From: an uncultured Bacteroidales bacterium
Lineage (GTDB): Bacteria; Bacteroidota; Bacteroidia; Bacteroidales; Bacteroidaceae
DNA: 64,000 nucleotides
Direction of reading: 5' to 3'
Assembly (NCBI GenBank): GCA_902776455.1
Contig: CACYQI010000003.1
Coordinates: forward strand, 1 to 64,000
A program made the position numbers and the translations under genes. This document shows positions 15,718 through 22,978 of the stretch, piece after piece. Below the pieces are notes generated by a model. That model worked only from the letters and a program-made list of their open reading frames with translations. It was not told the DNA's origin and searched no databases. Numbering within the stretch: the stretch's first letter is position 1; the number at the start of each line of letters is the position of its first letter.

Positions 15718-16251
15718 CTACTGGAAGAGGGAGAAGTTGACGCTGCCGTAGGCGCGGTGCTCGACGAAGCGGGGATGCTGGGAGAAATCGTTGGTCTTGC
15801 CGTGCTCCAGCACGAAGAGGCCGCCCTCCTTGAGCAAGGAGCGGGAGAGAATGATGTCGGGCAGTTCTGGGAGCTGCGGCAGGGCGTAGGGCGGGTCGGC
15901 AAAGATGAAGTCGAACTGCTCGCGGCATTTGGAAATGAACTGGAAGACGTCGGCGCGAACGGGGAGTGCTGTGGAGTCCTGCAGCTTGTCGAGAAACTGC
16001 TTGATGAGGCGATGATGGCGGACATCAAGCTCAACGCTGACGACGCGACCGCAACCGCGACTGACGAGTTCCAACGTGATGCTGCCCGTGCCGGAGAAGA
16101 GGTCGAGAGCCGTCGGCGCCTCGCTGAAGTCGATGTACGCCTGCAGGACGTTGAAGAGGTTCTCCTTGGCGAAGTCCGTCGTAGGACGTGCCGAGAACGA
16201 GCGCGGCACGTCGAAGTGCCTGCCTTTGTATTTGCCGGTGATGATGCGCAT
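15718..16251 (-). CDS. rsmD: 16S rRNA (guanine(966)-N2)-methyltransferase RsmD
   Basis: A 177-residue class I methyltransferase that methylates G966 of 16S rRNA using S-adenosylmethionine. It starts MRIITGKYKGR, has 'RPTTDFAKENLFNVL', the SAM loop LDLFSGTGSITLE, the acidic 'VSVELD', and the catalytic DPPY (FIFADPPY). It is the last gene of a three-gene minus-strand run after the pseudopilin-like and DUF3822 genes, an association seen elsewhere in Bacteroidales. The spacer to DUF3822 contains a large hairpin. Confidence 0.93.
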   Translation of the reverse strand: MRIITGKYKGRHFDVPRSFSARPTTDFAKENLFNVLQAYIDFSEAPTALDLFSGTGSITLELVSRGCGRVVSVELDVRHHRLIKQFLDKLQDSTALPVRADVFQFISKCREQFDFIFADPPYALPQLPELPDIILSRSLLKEGGLFVLEHGKTNDFSQHPRFVEHRAYGSVNFSLFQ

Positions 16252-16255
16252 ATAG

Positions 16256-16352
16256 GGGTAAGAGGTAAGAGGTTAGGGGTTAGAGGAATGTCCGGGTAGC
16301 TGATAAGGAGCCAGAGGTGTTCTCTAACCCCTAACCTCTAACCTCTAACCAC
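16256..16352. repeat. Heptamer-built hairpin between rsmD and DUF3822 gene
   Basis: GGGTAAGAGGTAAGAGGTTAGGGGTTAGAG on one side and TCTCTAACCCCTAACCTCTAACC on the other form a long stem made of iterated GGTTAGA-type heptamers. The same design, with nearly the same sequence, occurs at 20722-20816. It lies within the operon, so it would be a hairpin in the polycistronic mRNA or an attenuator before rsmD. Confidence 0.75.
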
Positions 16353-16355
16353 ATC

Positions 16356-17124
<769 letters not shown>

Positions 17125-17144
<20 letters not shown>

Positions 17145-17814
17145 TGTTGTTCCAGTTGTTACCGGCGTCGCCTATTCTCAGGCCTGGGTATGCGCCCTTG
17201 GCGTTAGCCTCTTCGTTGCGGTTGTAGATGAGGCGTTTGCCAGCCTTGCCCATTCCTTTGAGGAAACTGCTGTCGGGAGCGTTACACTCCATCACCTGAA
17301 TGATGGTGCCCGAGCGAGTGGTGTTGGGGCATGCGATGAGTTCGAAGGTGTCGCCCTCGGAATAGGGGATGAAGCGCAGCGAATCGGCTTCAAAGCCTTC
17401 GTAGTTGTAGAGCGAGTCCTTGAGCGAAACCCAAATGGTATCGCGCTTGAAGTTCTGGAGGCCGTTGGCGACGATGGCTGCCTGGTCTCCGCTGTTGACG
17501 ATGGCAGCTGCCTTTGCTTCGGTGAGGCCTTTCTCCATCTGGTCTTCGGTGAGCACGCCTTGCTTCATGATGACGGGCAGTTTGCCGGTCTTCACGAAGT
17601 TGATGAGCACCGACCAGTCGGCGCAGTACACGCCATCGTGCTGTGCTTTGTAAGCTTCCTCGGCACTACGGATTTCCAAAAGGCGTGCCTTTACCACATT
17701 CTCTCTGGCTGCGACGGTTGCGTCGAAGTCTTCGGTATCGCGAATACTACGCCAGCAAATGAAGAGTAAACCGACGGCGCAGATACCTAAAACAACATTT
17801 ATTCCCTTTTTCAT
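17125..17814 (-). CDS. Pseudopilin-like membrane-anchored protein of unknown function
   Basis: A 229-residue protein with one N-terminal hydrophobic segment (GINVVLGICAVGLLFICW) then 'VVKARLLEIRSAEEAYKAQHDGVYCADWSVLINFV'. This resembles the helix after the anchor in type II pseudopilins (EIRxAEExYxxxHGxYxxD), but there is no prepilin peptidase site before the anchor. The remainder is probably periplasmic. It is the first gene of the operon leading to DUF3822 and rsmD, with a promoter just upstream. I recognise it as a conserved Bacteroidales companion of that operon, without known function. Confidence 0.75.
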
Positions 17815-17850
17815 AACGTTATTTGTAATTTATTTTGTAATTTCGCATCG

Positions 17851-17885
17851 CAAAAGTAACAAGATTTATTCACATTTCCTTCAAA
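17851..17885 (-). promoter_or_regulatory. Promoter of the pseudopilin-like/DUF3822/rsmD operon
   Basis: TACTTTTG on the minus strand (complement of 17851-17858) is the -7 box. The -33 match is weak (TTTG complementary to 17882-17885, spacing somewhat long). Confidence 0.5.
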
Positions 17886-17907
17886 ACCGTCTTTTTTTTC
17901 TAAAAGA

Positions 17908-19482
17908 ATGACAATAAATGATGATTTAGGGGGCTTAATCAAGGAGAACTTTGCCCACAATCCGACAAAAGAGCAGGAAAAAGCCATCGAAATGCTCTCC
18001 GACTTCTTGCTCTCGAGAGAGCGTGACGCTTTGTTCTTGCTGAAAGGCTATGCCGGCACGGGAAAGACGTCGCTTCTGGCTGCTTTGGTGCGCACGATGC
18101 AACAGCTGAAACAGCGGTTCATGCTGCTTGCTCCGACGGGCCGTGCCGCGAAGGTCCTGTCTTCCTACGCGGGTGCGCCTGCGTTCACGATACATAGGAA
18201 GATATATCGGCAGAAGTCCATCACGGACATGAATGTGTTCCAGAACGACGTCAACTTGCGGCAGGACACGCTCTTCATCGTGGACGAGGCGTCGATGATA
18301 GCCAACGAGCAGCACGACACCGTCTTTGGTACGGGCTGTCTGCTCGACGACCTGATGCACTACGTCTATTCGTGCGAGGGCTGCCGCCTTGTGCTGGTGG
18401 GCGACACGGCGCAGTTGCCGCCGGTGGGCGAAGAGGAGAGTCCGGCTCTGAGCAAAGTGATGCTCGAGGGCTACGGCATGGAGGTGACGGAGCTTTGCCT
18501 GACCGAAGTGGTGCGACAGCTCGAGGAGTCGGGCATTCTGTGGAACGCCACGATGCTTCGCAGCCTTATCCAGAACGACGAGATGTATGCTTTCCCGAAG
18601 CTTCGCGGCAAGAGTTTCCCGGACGTCAAGGTGCTTCCGGGCGACGAACTCATCGAGGCGTTGGAGGACAGCTACCGCAATCATGGCACCGACGGCACGA
18701 TAGTCGTGACGCGCAGCAACAAGCGTGCCAACATCTTCAACAGCGGCATCCGCGCCCGCATCCTCGACCAGGAGGAGGAACTCTCGAGCGGAGACCTCAT
18801 CATGGTGGCGAAGAATAATTATTATTGGACAGAACGAGAACAGGGGCAAGGAGCAAGGAGCAAGGAGCAAGAGAATACCATAGAGGGGCAAGGAGCAAGG
18901 GGCAAGGAGCAAGAGAATACCATAGAGGAGCATGGAGCAAGGGGCAAGGAGCATGAAAGCAGCAATCCTCTTGCCCCTTGCCCCTCGCCCCTTGCCCCTT
19001 TCTCCTTCATCGCCAACGGCGACGTCGCGGTGGTGAGGCGGCTGAGGAACGAGCGGACGTTCTACGGCTTTCGCTTTGCCGACGCCACTATCATGTTTCC
19101 CGACTACGACCGCTTGGAGATGGACGTCACCGTCCTGCTCGACACCTTGCAAAGCGAAGCGCCTGCCTTGACCCGACAGCAGCAAGAGGCACTCTTCCAA
19201 GGCGTCTGGGACGACTATCCCGAACTGACGAACCGGCGCGACCGCATGAAGCGTCTGCGCGAAGATCCCTACTACAACGCCCTCCAAATCAAGTATGCCT
19301 ATGCCGTCACCTGCCATAAAGCACAGGGCGGACAATGGGAGCACGTCTATATCGACCAGGGCTACATCACCGAGGAGATGCTTTCGCCCGACTACTTCCG
19401 CTGGCTCTACACCGCCATCACCCGTGCCACCGAGCAAGTTTATCTCGTCAACTGGCCCGATGCGGCACTTTCCGACGCCTAA
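17908..19482 (+). CDS. RecD-like ATP-dependent DNA helicase (SF1)
   Basis: A 524-residue superfamily-1 helicase. Walker A GYAGTGKTS (residues 48-56), 'LAPTGRAAKVLSSYAG', Walker B DEAS, 'LVGDTAQLPPVG', and a C-terminal UvrD-like domain ending 'YAVTCHKAQGGQWEHVYID' and 'LYTAITRATEQVYLVNW'. These are the small stand-alone RecD-like proteins common in Bacteroidales, probably acting in DNA repair. Residues about 310-365, between 'NNYYWTE' and 'FIANGDVAVVRRLRN', are low complexity (QGQGARSKEQENTIE, twice) and correspond to a palindromic heptamer element inserted in frame. The gene diverges from the rsmD operon. Confidence 0.92.
   Translation: MTINDDLGGLIKENFAHNPTKEQEKAIEMLSDFLLSRERDALFLLKGYAGTGKTSLLAALVRTMQQLKQRFMLLAPTGRAAKVLSSYAGAPAFTIHRKIYRQKSITDMNVFQNDVNLRQDTLFIVDEASMIANEQHDTVFGTGCLLDDLMHYVYSCEGCRLVLVGDTAQLPPVGEEESPALSKVMLEGYGMEVTELCLTEVVRQLEESGILWNATMLRSLIQNDEMYAFPKLRGKSFPDVKVLPGDELIEALEDSYRNHGTDGTIVVTRSNKRANIFNSGIRARILDQEEELSSGDLIMVAKNNYYWTEREQGQGARSKEQENTIEGQGARGKEQENTIEEHGARGKEHESSNPLAPCPSPLAPFSFIANGDVAVVRRLRNERTFYGFRFADATIMFPDYDRLEMDVTVLLDTLQSEAPALTRQQQEALFQGVWDDYPELTNRRDRMKRLREDPYYNALQIKYAYAVTCHKAQGGQWEHVYIDQGYITEEMLSPDYFRWLYTAITRATEQVYLVNWPDAALSDA
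18836..19002. repeat. In-frame heptamer palindrome inside the recD-like gene
   Basis: Iterated GGAGCAAG/GGGGCAAG heptamers lie on the left, with the block GAGAATACCATAGAG occurring twice. The right side has CTTGCCCCTTGCCCCTCGCCCCTTGCCCC, the inverted complement. About 56 codons are added without a stop. The AGAATACCAT block is also next to the GGTTAGA hairpin at 20745, which points to a shared origin. Confidence 0.85.
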
Positions 19483-19521
19483 ACGCACCCGATGACTGAC
19501 CGGAAACAGCACGGAGAGTTG

Positions 19522-19591
19522 TTTGCTCCTACATGAAGGAGCAATTGCTCCTACATGAAGGAGTGATTGCTCTTACATGTAGGAGCAACGA
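19522..19591. repeat. GCTCCTACATGAAGGAGC tandem hairpins
   Basis: Three ~22-bp units (GCTCCTACATGAAGGAGCAAT, a copy ending GGAGTGAT, and GCTCTTACATGTAGGAGCAA) can each fold on themselves or with a neighbour. They lie 40 bp after the helicase stop and may act as terminator. The rest of the 19483-19742 spacer holds only the rmlD promoter. Confidence 0.75.
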
Positions 19592-19689
19592 ATCCTCCCT
19601 GCCGCGTCGGACGCGACTTCTTGCCGGAAGAGGCCGCAAAATGTCGTTCCCGAACAAACAAAGGCAAAAAAATCGACTTACATGATAGG

Positions 19690-19715
19690 AGTTACAGATA
19701 TTTTTGCTAACTTTG
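19690..19715 (+). promoter_or_regulatory. Promoter of the rml cluster
   Basis: TAACTTTG at 19708-19715 is preceded by GATATTTTTGC. The block ATTTTTGCTAACTTTGTAGG is repeated exactly in the promoter at 47308-47327, ahead of the glycan operon, which may indicate shared control or simple relatedness. Confidence 0.6.
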
Positions 19716-19742
19716 TAGGCGGAATATAGTATAAAGAAGGAA

Positions 19743-20723
19743 ATGAACATACTCGTCACAGGTGCAAACGGGCAGTTGGGCAACGAAATGCGCATCGTAG
19801 CCCGTGACTCTGCCGACCACTATATCTTCACCGACGTCACGCAGCAGGAGGGCGTAGAAACCACCTTCCTCGACATCACCGACCTCGACGCCATCCGCGC
19901 CATGGTCAGGGAGAACGGCATCGGAGCCATAGTGAACTGCGCCGCATGGACCAACGTCGATGCAGCCGAGGCGCCCGAGAACCGCGCCCTCGCCGAGAAG
20001 CTCAACGCCACAGCCCCCGAGAACCTGGCCAAGGCCATGAAGGAAGTGGGCGGCTGGCTCGTGCAGATTTCCACCGACTACGTCTTCGGCAAGGAGCCTT
20101 ACAACACGCCTTGTCGCCCCGACCAGCAAGGCACGCCCACCGGCGTCTATGGCGAAACGAAGAAAGAAGGAGAGGAGCGAATAATAAAGACCCTCTCTAA
20201 CTCCCCCTTAAAGGGGGAGAATCCAGGCGAGAGGAACTCAGGACAGGAAGTCTCCCCTTTAAGGGGAGATTTAGAGGGGTCCGGCGGCTTCATCATCATC
20301 CGCACGGCGTGGCTCTACAGCGAATACGGTAAGAACTTCTGCAAGACGATGCTCCAGCTCACAGCCACCAAGCCGCAGCTCAAGGTTGTCTTCGACCAAT
20401 GCGGCACTCCGACGTATGCCCTCGACCTCGCCAAAGCGATACAGGTCATCCTCCAAAAGCCCATACAAGGCATCTACCACTACTCCAACGAAGGCGTCTG
20501 CTCGTGGTACGACTTCACGCAGATGATAGCCCGCATCGCCGGCCACAAGGACTGCGACATACAGCCCTGCTATTCGTCGGAGTATCCCAGTCCCGTGAAG
20601 CGTCCCGCCTACTCCGTGCTCGACAAACGCAGCATCCGCGAGACCTTCGGCATCAAGGTGCCGTACTGGGTCGATTCGCTGGAGAAGTGCATTAAGAACA
20701 TCCTCTCAGAAAAAAGAAGTTAG
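19743..20723 (+). CDS. rfbD: dTDP-4-dehydrorhamnose reductase RmlD
   Basis: A 326-residue short-chain dehydrogenase catalysing the last step of dTDP-L-rhamnose synthesis. NAD(P)-binding 'ILVTGANGQLGNEM' at the start, 'NCAAWTNVDAAE', 'QISTDYVFG', the catalytic Tyr/Lys of 'YGETKKEGE', and 'RTAWLYSEYGKNF'. Residues 149-180 (KTLSNSPLKGENPGER...SPLRGDLEGS) have no counterpart in the family and are encoded by a 96-bp palindromic family-A element. They fall directly after the catalytic helix, before 'FIIIRTAWLY'. Without them the length would be normal, near 294. It heads rmlD-rmlC-DUF559-rmlB. Confidence 0.95.
   Translation: MNILVTGANGQLGNEMRIVARDSADHYIFTDVTQQEGVETTFLDITDLDAIRAMVRENGIGAIVNCAAWTNVDAAEAPENRALAEKLNATAPENLAKAMKEVGGWLVQISTDYVFGKEPYNTPCRPDQQGTPTGVYGETKKEGEERIIKTLSNSPLKGENPGERNSGQEVSPLRGDLEGSGGFIIIRTAWLYSEYGKNFCKTMLQLTATKPQLKVVFDQCGTPTYALDLAKAIQVILQKPIQGIYHYSNEGVCSWYDFTQMIARIAGHKDCDIQPCYSSEYPSPVKRPAYSVLDKRSIRETFGIKVPYWVDSLEKCIKNILSEKRS
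20187..20282. repeat. Family-A palindromic element inserted in frame in rmlD
   Basis: 96 bp (32 codons): left arm AAAGACCCTCTCTAACTCC with core CCCCCTTAAAGGGGG; a ~25-nt interior (CCAGGCGAGAGGAACTCAGG); right arm with core CCCCTTTAAGGGG and end TTTAGAGGGGTC. The left arm is the same as the left arm of the DUF559-bearing element 1.2 kb downstream. It looks like a deletion derivative of that element. Confidence 0.9.
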
Positions 20724-20816
20724 TGGTTAGGGGTTAGAGGTTAGAGAATACCATGACTCCCTGCCAAGCTGCAAGAACAATTCTCTAACCTCTAACCACT
20801 AACCACTAACCACCAC
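20722..20816. repeat. Long heptamer hairpin between rmlD and rmlC
   Basis: A 30-nt arm of GTGGTTAG/GGGTTAG/AGGTTAG heptamers ending AGAGAAT (from 20722) pairs with its reverse complement ending near 20812, with a single mismatch; the loop is ~30 nt. A strong RNA hairpin between two co-directional genes could terminate, attenuate or stabilise the transcript. Confidence 0.85.
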
Positions 20817-20829
20817 AAACAAATATAAC

Positions 20830-21390
20830 ATGCAAATAATCAAAACCGCCATAGAAGGCTTACTCATCATCGAACCACGCATCTTCAAGGATGCCCGCGG
20901 GTACTTCTTCGAATCCTTCTCGCAGAGGGAGTTCGAGGAGAAAGTAGGCCCCATCCAGTTTGTGCAGGACAACGAAAGCATGTCGCAGTACGGCGTCATG
21001 CGCGGACTGCACTTCCAACGCCCACCCTACACGCAGAGCAAACTGGTTCGATGCGTCAGGGGAGCCGTCCTCGACGTAGCCGTCGATATACGCAAAGGGT
21101 CGCCCACCTACGGACAGCACGTCGCCGTAGAACTCACGGAAGACAACCATCGGCAGTTCTTCATCCCTAAAGGCTTCGCACATGGTTTCGCCGTGCTGAG
21201 CGAGACAGCCGTCTTCCAGTACAAGTGCGATGAGTTCTACCATCCGGAAGCCGACGGCGGCATCGCCATCACAGACCTCAGCCTCGGCATCGACTGGCGA
21301 ATCCCCACCGAGAAGGCCATCCTCAGCGAGAAGGACACGAAGCATCCCTTGCTGAAAGACTTTGAAACACCCTTCAAAGACCCTCTCTAA
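20830..21390 (+). CDS. rfbC: dTDP-4-dehydrorhamnose 3,5-epimerase RmlC
   Basis: A 186-residue cupin epimerase converting dTDP-4-keto-6-deoxyglucose to dTDP-4-keto-rhamnose. 'LLIIEPRIFKDARGYFFESF', the catalytic His region 'VMRGLHFQRPPYTQSKLVR', 'FIPKGFAHGF', and the active-site Tyr stretch 'FQYKCDEFYHPEADGG' are all present. The last four residues (KDPL) and the stop codon are supplied by the left arm of the family-A element at 21376, so the native C-terminus has been replaced there. Preceded by the heptamer hairpin. Confidence 0.95.
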   Translation: MQIIKTAIEGLLIIEPRIFKDARGYFFESFSQREFEEKVGPIQFVQDNESMSQYGVMRGLHFQRPPYTQSKLVRCVRGAVLDVAVDIRKGSPTYGQHVAVELTEDNHRQFFIPKGFAHGFAVLSETAVFQYKCDEFYHPEADGGIAITDLSLGIDWRIPTEKAILSEKDTKHPLLKDFETPFKDPL

Positions 21391-21842
21391 CTCCCCCTTA
21401 AAGGGGGAGAACACAGGCAGAAAACAATGGAATGGCAAACGGCAGACACAATAGAATATGAACTTCTAAAAAGCAACGCGAAGGCAAAACGCAGCAATCA
21501 GACAGAAGCAGAGTCTGTTTTCTGGCAAATGGCGAAAGGCAGCGGATTAGGACAAAAGTGCAGAAGACAATACATTATCGGAGAGTATATCGTTGACTTC
21601 TTCTTTCGGCAATCAATGCTAATAGTGGAAATAGACGGAGGATACCACTTCACAGAAGAACAACAAAAGGAGGACATAACGAGACAAAGCTGGCTGGAAC
21701 AAAAAGGATACAAGGTCCTGCGGTTCACCAACGAACAAGTCTTATATGACACAGACAATATGATTAACGAATTAAAAAAGCATCTAATCTAATATGAGTA
21801 TCAACAGTTCTTCCCCCTTTAAGGGGGACAGAGGGGGTCTTT
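21376..21842. mobile_element. Family-A element carrying a DUF559 endonuclease gene
   Basis: The left arm 21376-21411 starts AAAGACCCTCTCTAACTCC and contains CCCCCTTAAAGGGGG. The right arm 21809-21842 contains CCCCCTTTAAGGGGG and ends GAGGGGGTCTTT. The arms are reverse complements apart from a few mismatches and a short indel. Between them lies one complete gene, the DUF559 endonuclease. Short copies of the same arms with only 20-25 nt between them occur in rmlD and deaD. The element occupies the exact junction of rmlC and rmlB: its left arm ends RmlC, its right arm encodes RmlB residues 6-17. That it is mobile is an inference; no target duplication can be read with confidence. Confidence 0.75.
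21427..21792 (+). CDS. DUF559 (Vsr-like) endonuclease-domain protein
   Basis: A 121-residue protein of the DUF559 family, related to the very-short-patch-repair/PD-(D/E)XK nuclease fold. 'LKSNAKAKRSNQTEAESVFWQM', 'KCRRQYIIGEYIVDFFFRQSMLIVEIDGGYH', 'QSWLEQKGYKVLRFTNEQV' show the usual acidic residues of the nuclease core (D in VDF, E/D in VEIDG) and the conserved C-terminal strand. Base composition is visibly richer in A+T and codon use differs from the rml genes around it, suggesting separate ancestry. It ends one base before the rmlB start. It is enclosed by inverted arms and may drive spread of the family-A palindromes. No function has been shown for the family, to my knowledge. Confidence 0.85.
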   Translation: MEWQTADTIEYELLKSNAKAKRSNQTEAESVFWQMAKGSGLGQKCRRQYIIGEYIVDFFFRQSMLIVEIDGGYHFTEEQQKEDITRQSWLEQKGYKVLRFTNEQVLYDTDNMINELKKHLI

Positions 21843-22969
21843 CCATCGTCATAACCGGTGGAGCCGGCTTCATCGGGAGCCACGTAGTACGCCTCTTCGT
21901 CAACAAATACCCTGAGTACAAGATCATCAACCTCGACAAGTTGACCTATGCCGGCAACCTCGCCAACCTCAAGGACGTCGAGGATAAGCCTAACTATAAG
22001 TTCGTGAAGATGGACATCTGCGACTTCGACGCATTCCTGAAGCTGATGCAGGACGAGAAGGTGGACGGCATCATCCACCTGGCAGCAGAAAGTCACGTGG
22101 ACCGCAGCATCAAGGACCCCTTCACCTTCGCCCGCACGAACGTCATGGGCACGCTCTCCCTCCTCCAGGCCGCCAAGCTCTACTGGGAAAGTCTGCCCGA
22201 GAAGTACGAAGGCAAACGCTTCTACCACATCTCGACCGACGAGGTCTATGGCGCCCTGGAAATGACGAATCCCGAAGGCATCAAGCCGCCGTTCACCACC
22301 ACGGCCAGCAGTTCGGAGCACCACTTGGCCTACGGCAAGGACTTCTTCTACGAGACGACGAAGTACAACCCCCACAGCCCGTACTCCGCCTCGAAAGCCT
22401 CCAGCGACCACTTCGTCCGCGCTTTCCACGACACATACGGCATGCCGACCATCGTCACGAACTGCTCCAACAACTACGGCCCCTACCAGTTCCCCGAAAA
22501 GCTCATACCCCTTTTCATCAACAACATACGCCACCGCAAGCCCCTCCCCGTCTATGGTAAGGGCGAGAACGTGCGCGACTGGCTCTACGTCGAAGACCAC
22601 GCCCGTGCCATCGACACCATCTTCCACCACGGAACCATCGCCGAAACCTACAACATAGGCGGCTTCAACGAATGGAAGAACATCGACATCATCAAGACAG
22701 TCATCAAGACAGTGGACCGACTCCTTGGCCGTCCCGAAGGAGCCGACATGGACCTCATCACCTACGTCACAGACCGTCTGGGTCACGACGCACGCTATGC
22801 CATCGACTCCACCAAGCTGCAGAAGGAGCTGGGCTGGGAGCCGTCGCTCCAGTTCGAAGAGGGTATCGAGAAGACCGTCAAGTGGTACCTCGAGAACGAG
22901 CAGTGGATGGACAACATCACCAGCGGCGACTACGAGAAGTACTACGACGACATGTACAAGAACAGATAG
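21794..22969 (+). CDS. rfbB: dTDP-glucose 4,6-dehydratase RmlB
   Basis: A 391-residue extended short-chain dehydrogenase. 'IVITGGAGFIGSHVVRLF' binds NAD; 'LAAESHVDRSI', 'HISTDEVYG', the catalytic 'YSASKASSDH' (YxxxK) and 'NCSNNYGPYQFPEKLIPL' are standard. Homologues start at about 'MK.IVITGGAGF'; here 17 residues precede it (MSINSSSPFKGDRGGLS), of which 6-17 come from the right arm of the family-A element. Translation therefore apparently starts inside that element, one base after the DUF559 stop. rmlA, the first enzyme of the pathway, is not in the window. Confidence 0.95.
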   Translation: MSINSSSPFKGDRGGLSIVITGGAGFIGSHVVRLFVNKYPEYKIINLDKLTYAGNLANLKDVEDKPNYKFVKMDICDFDAFLKLMQDEKVDGIIHLAAESHVDRSIKDPFTFARTNVMGTLSLLQAAKLYWESLPEKYEGKRFYHISTDEVYGALEMTNPEGIKPPFTTTASSSEHHLAYGKDFFYETTKYNPHSPYSASKASSDHFVRAFHDTYGMPTIVTNCSNNYGPYQFPEKLIPLFINNIRHRKPLPVYGKGENVRDWLYVEDHARAIDTIFHHGTIAETYNIGGFNEWKNIDIIKTVIKTVDRLLGRPEGADMDLITYVTDRLGHDARYAIDSTKLQKELGWEPSLQFEEGIEKTVKWYLENEQWMDNITSGDYEKYYDDMYKNR

Positions 22970-22978
22970 GCAGAACAA

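Noticed and set aside
15460-16299. 279-codon plus-strand frame across the lipoprotein 3' end and rsmD
   Set aside because: Most of it is antisense to rsmD, whose DPPY and SAM motifs are intact.
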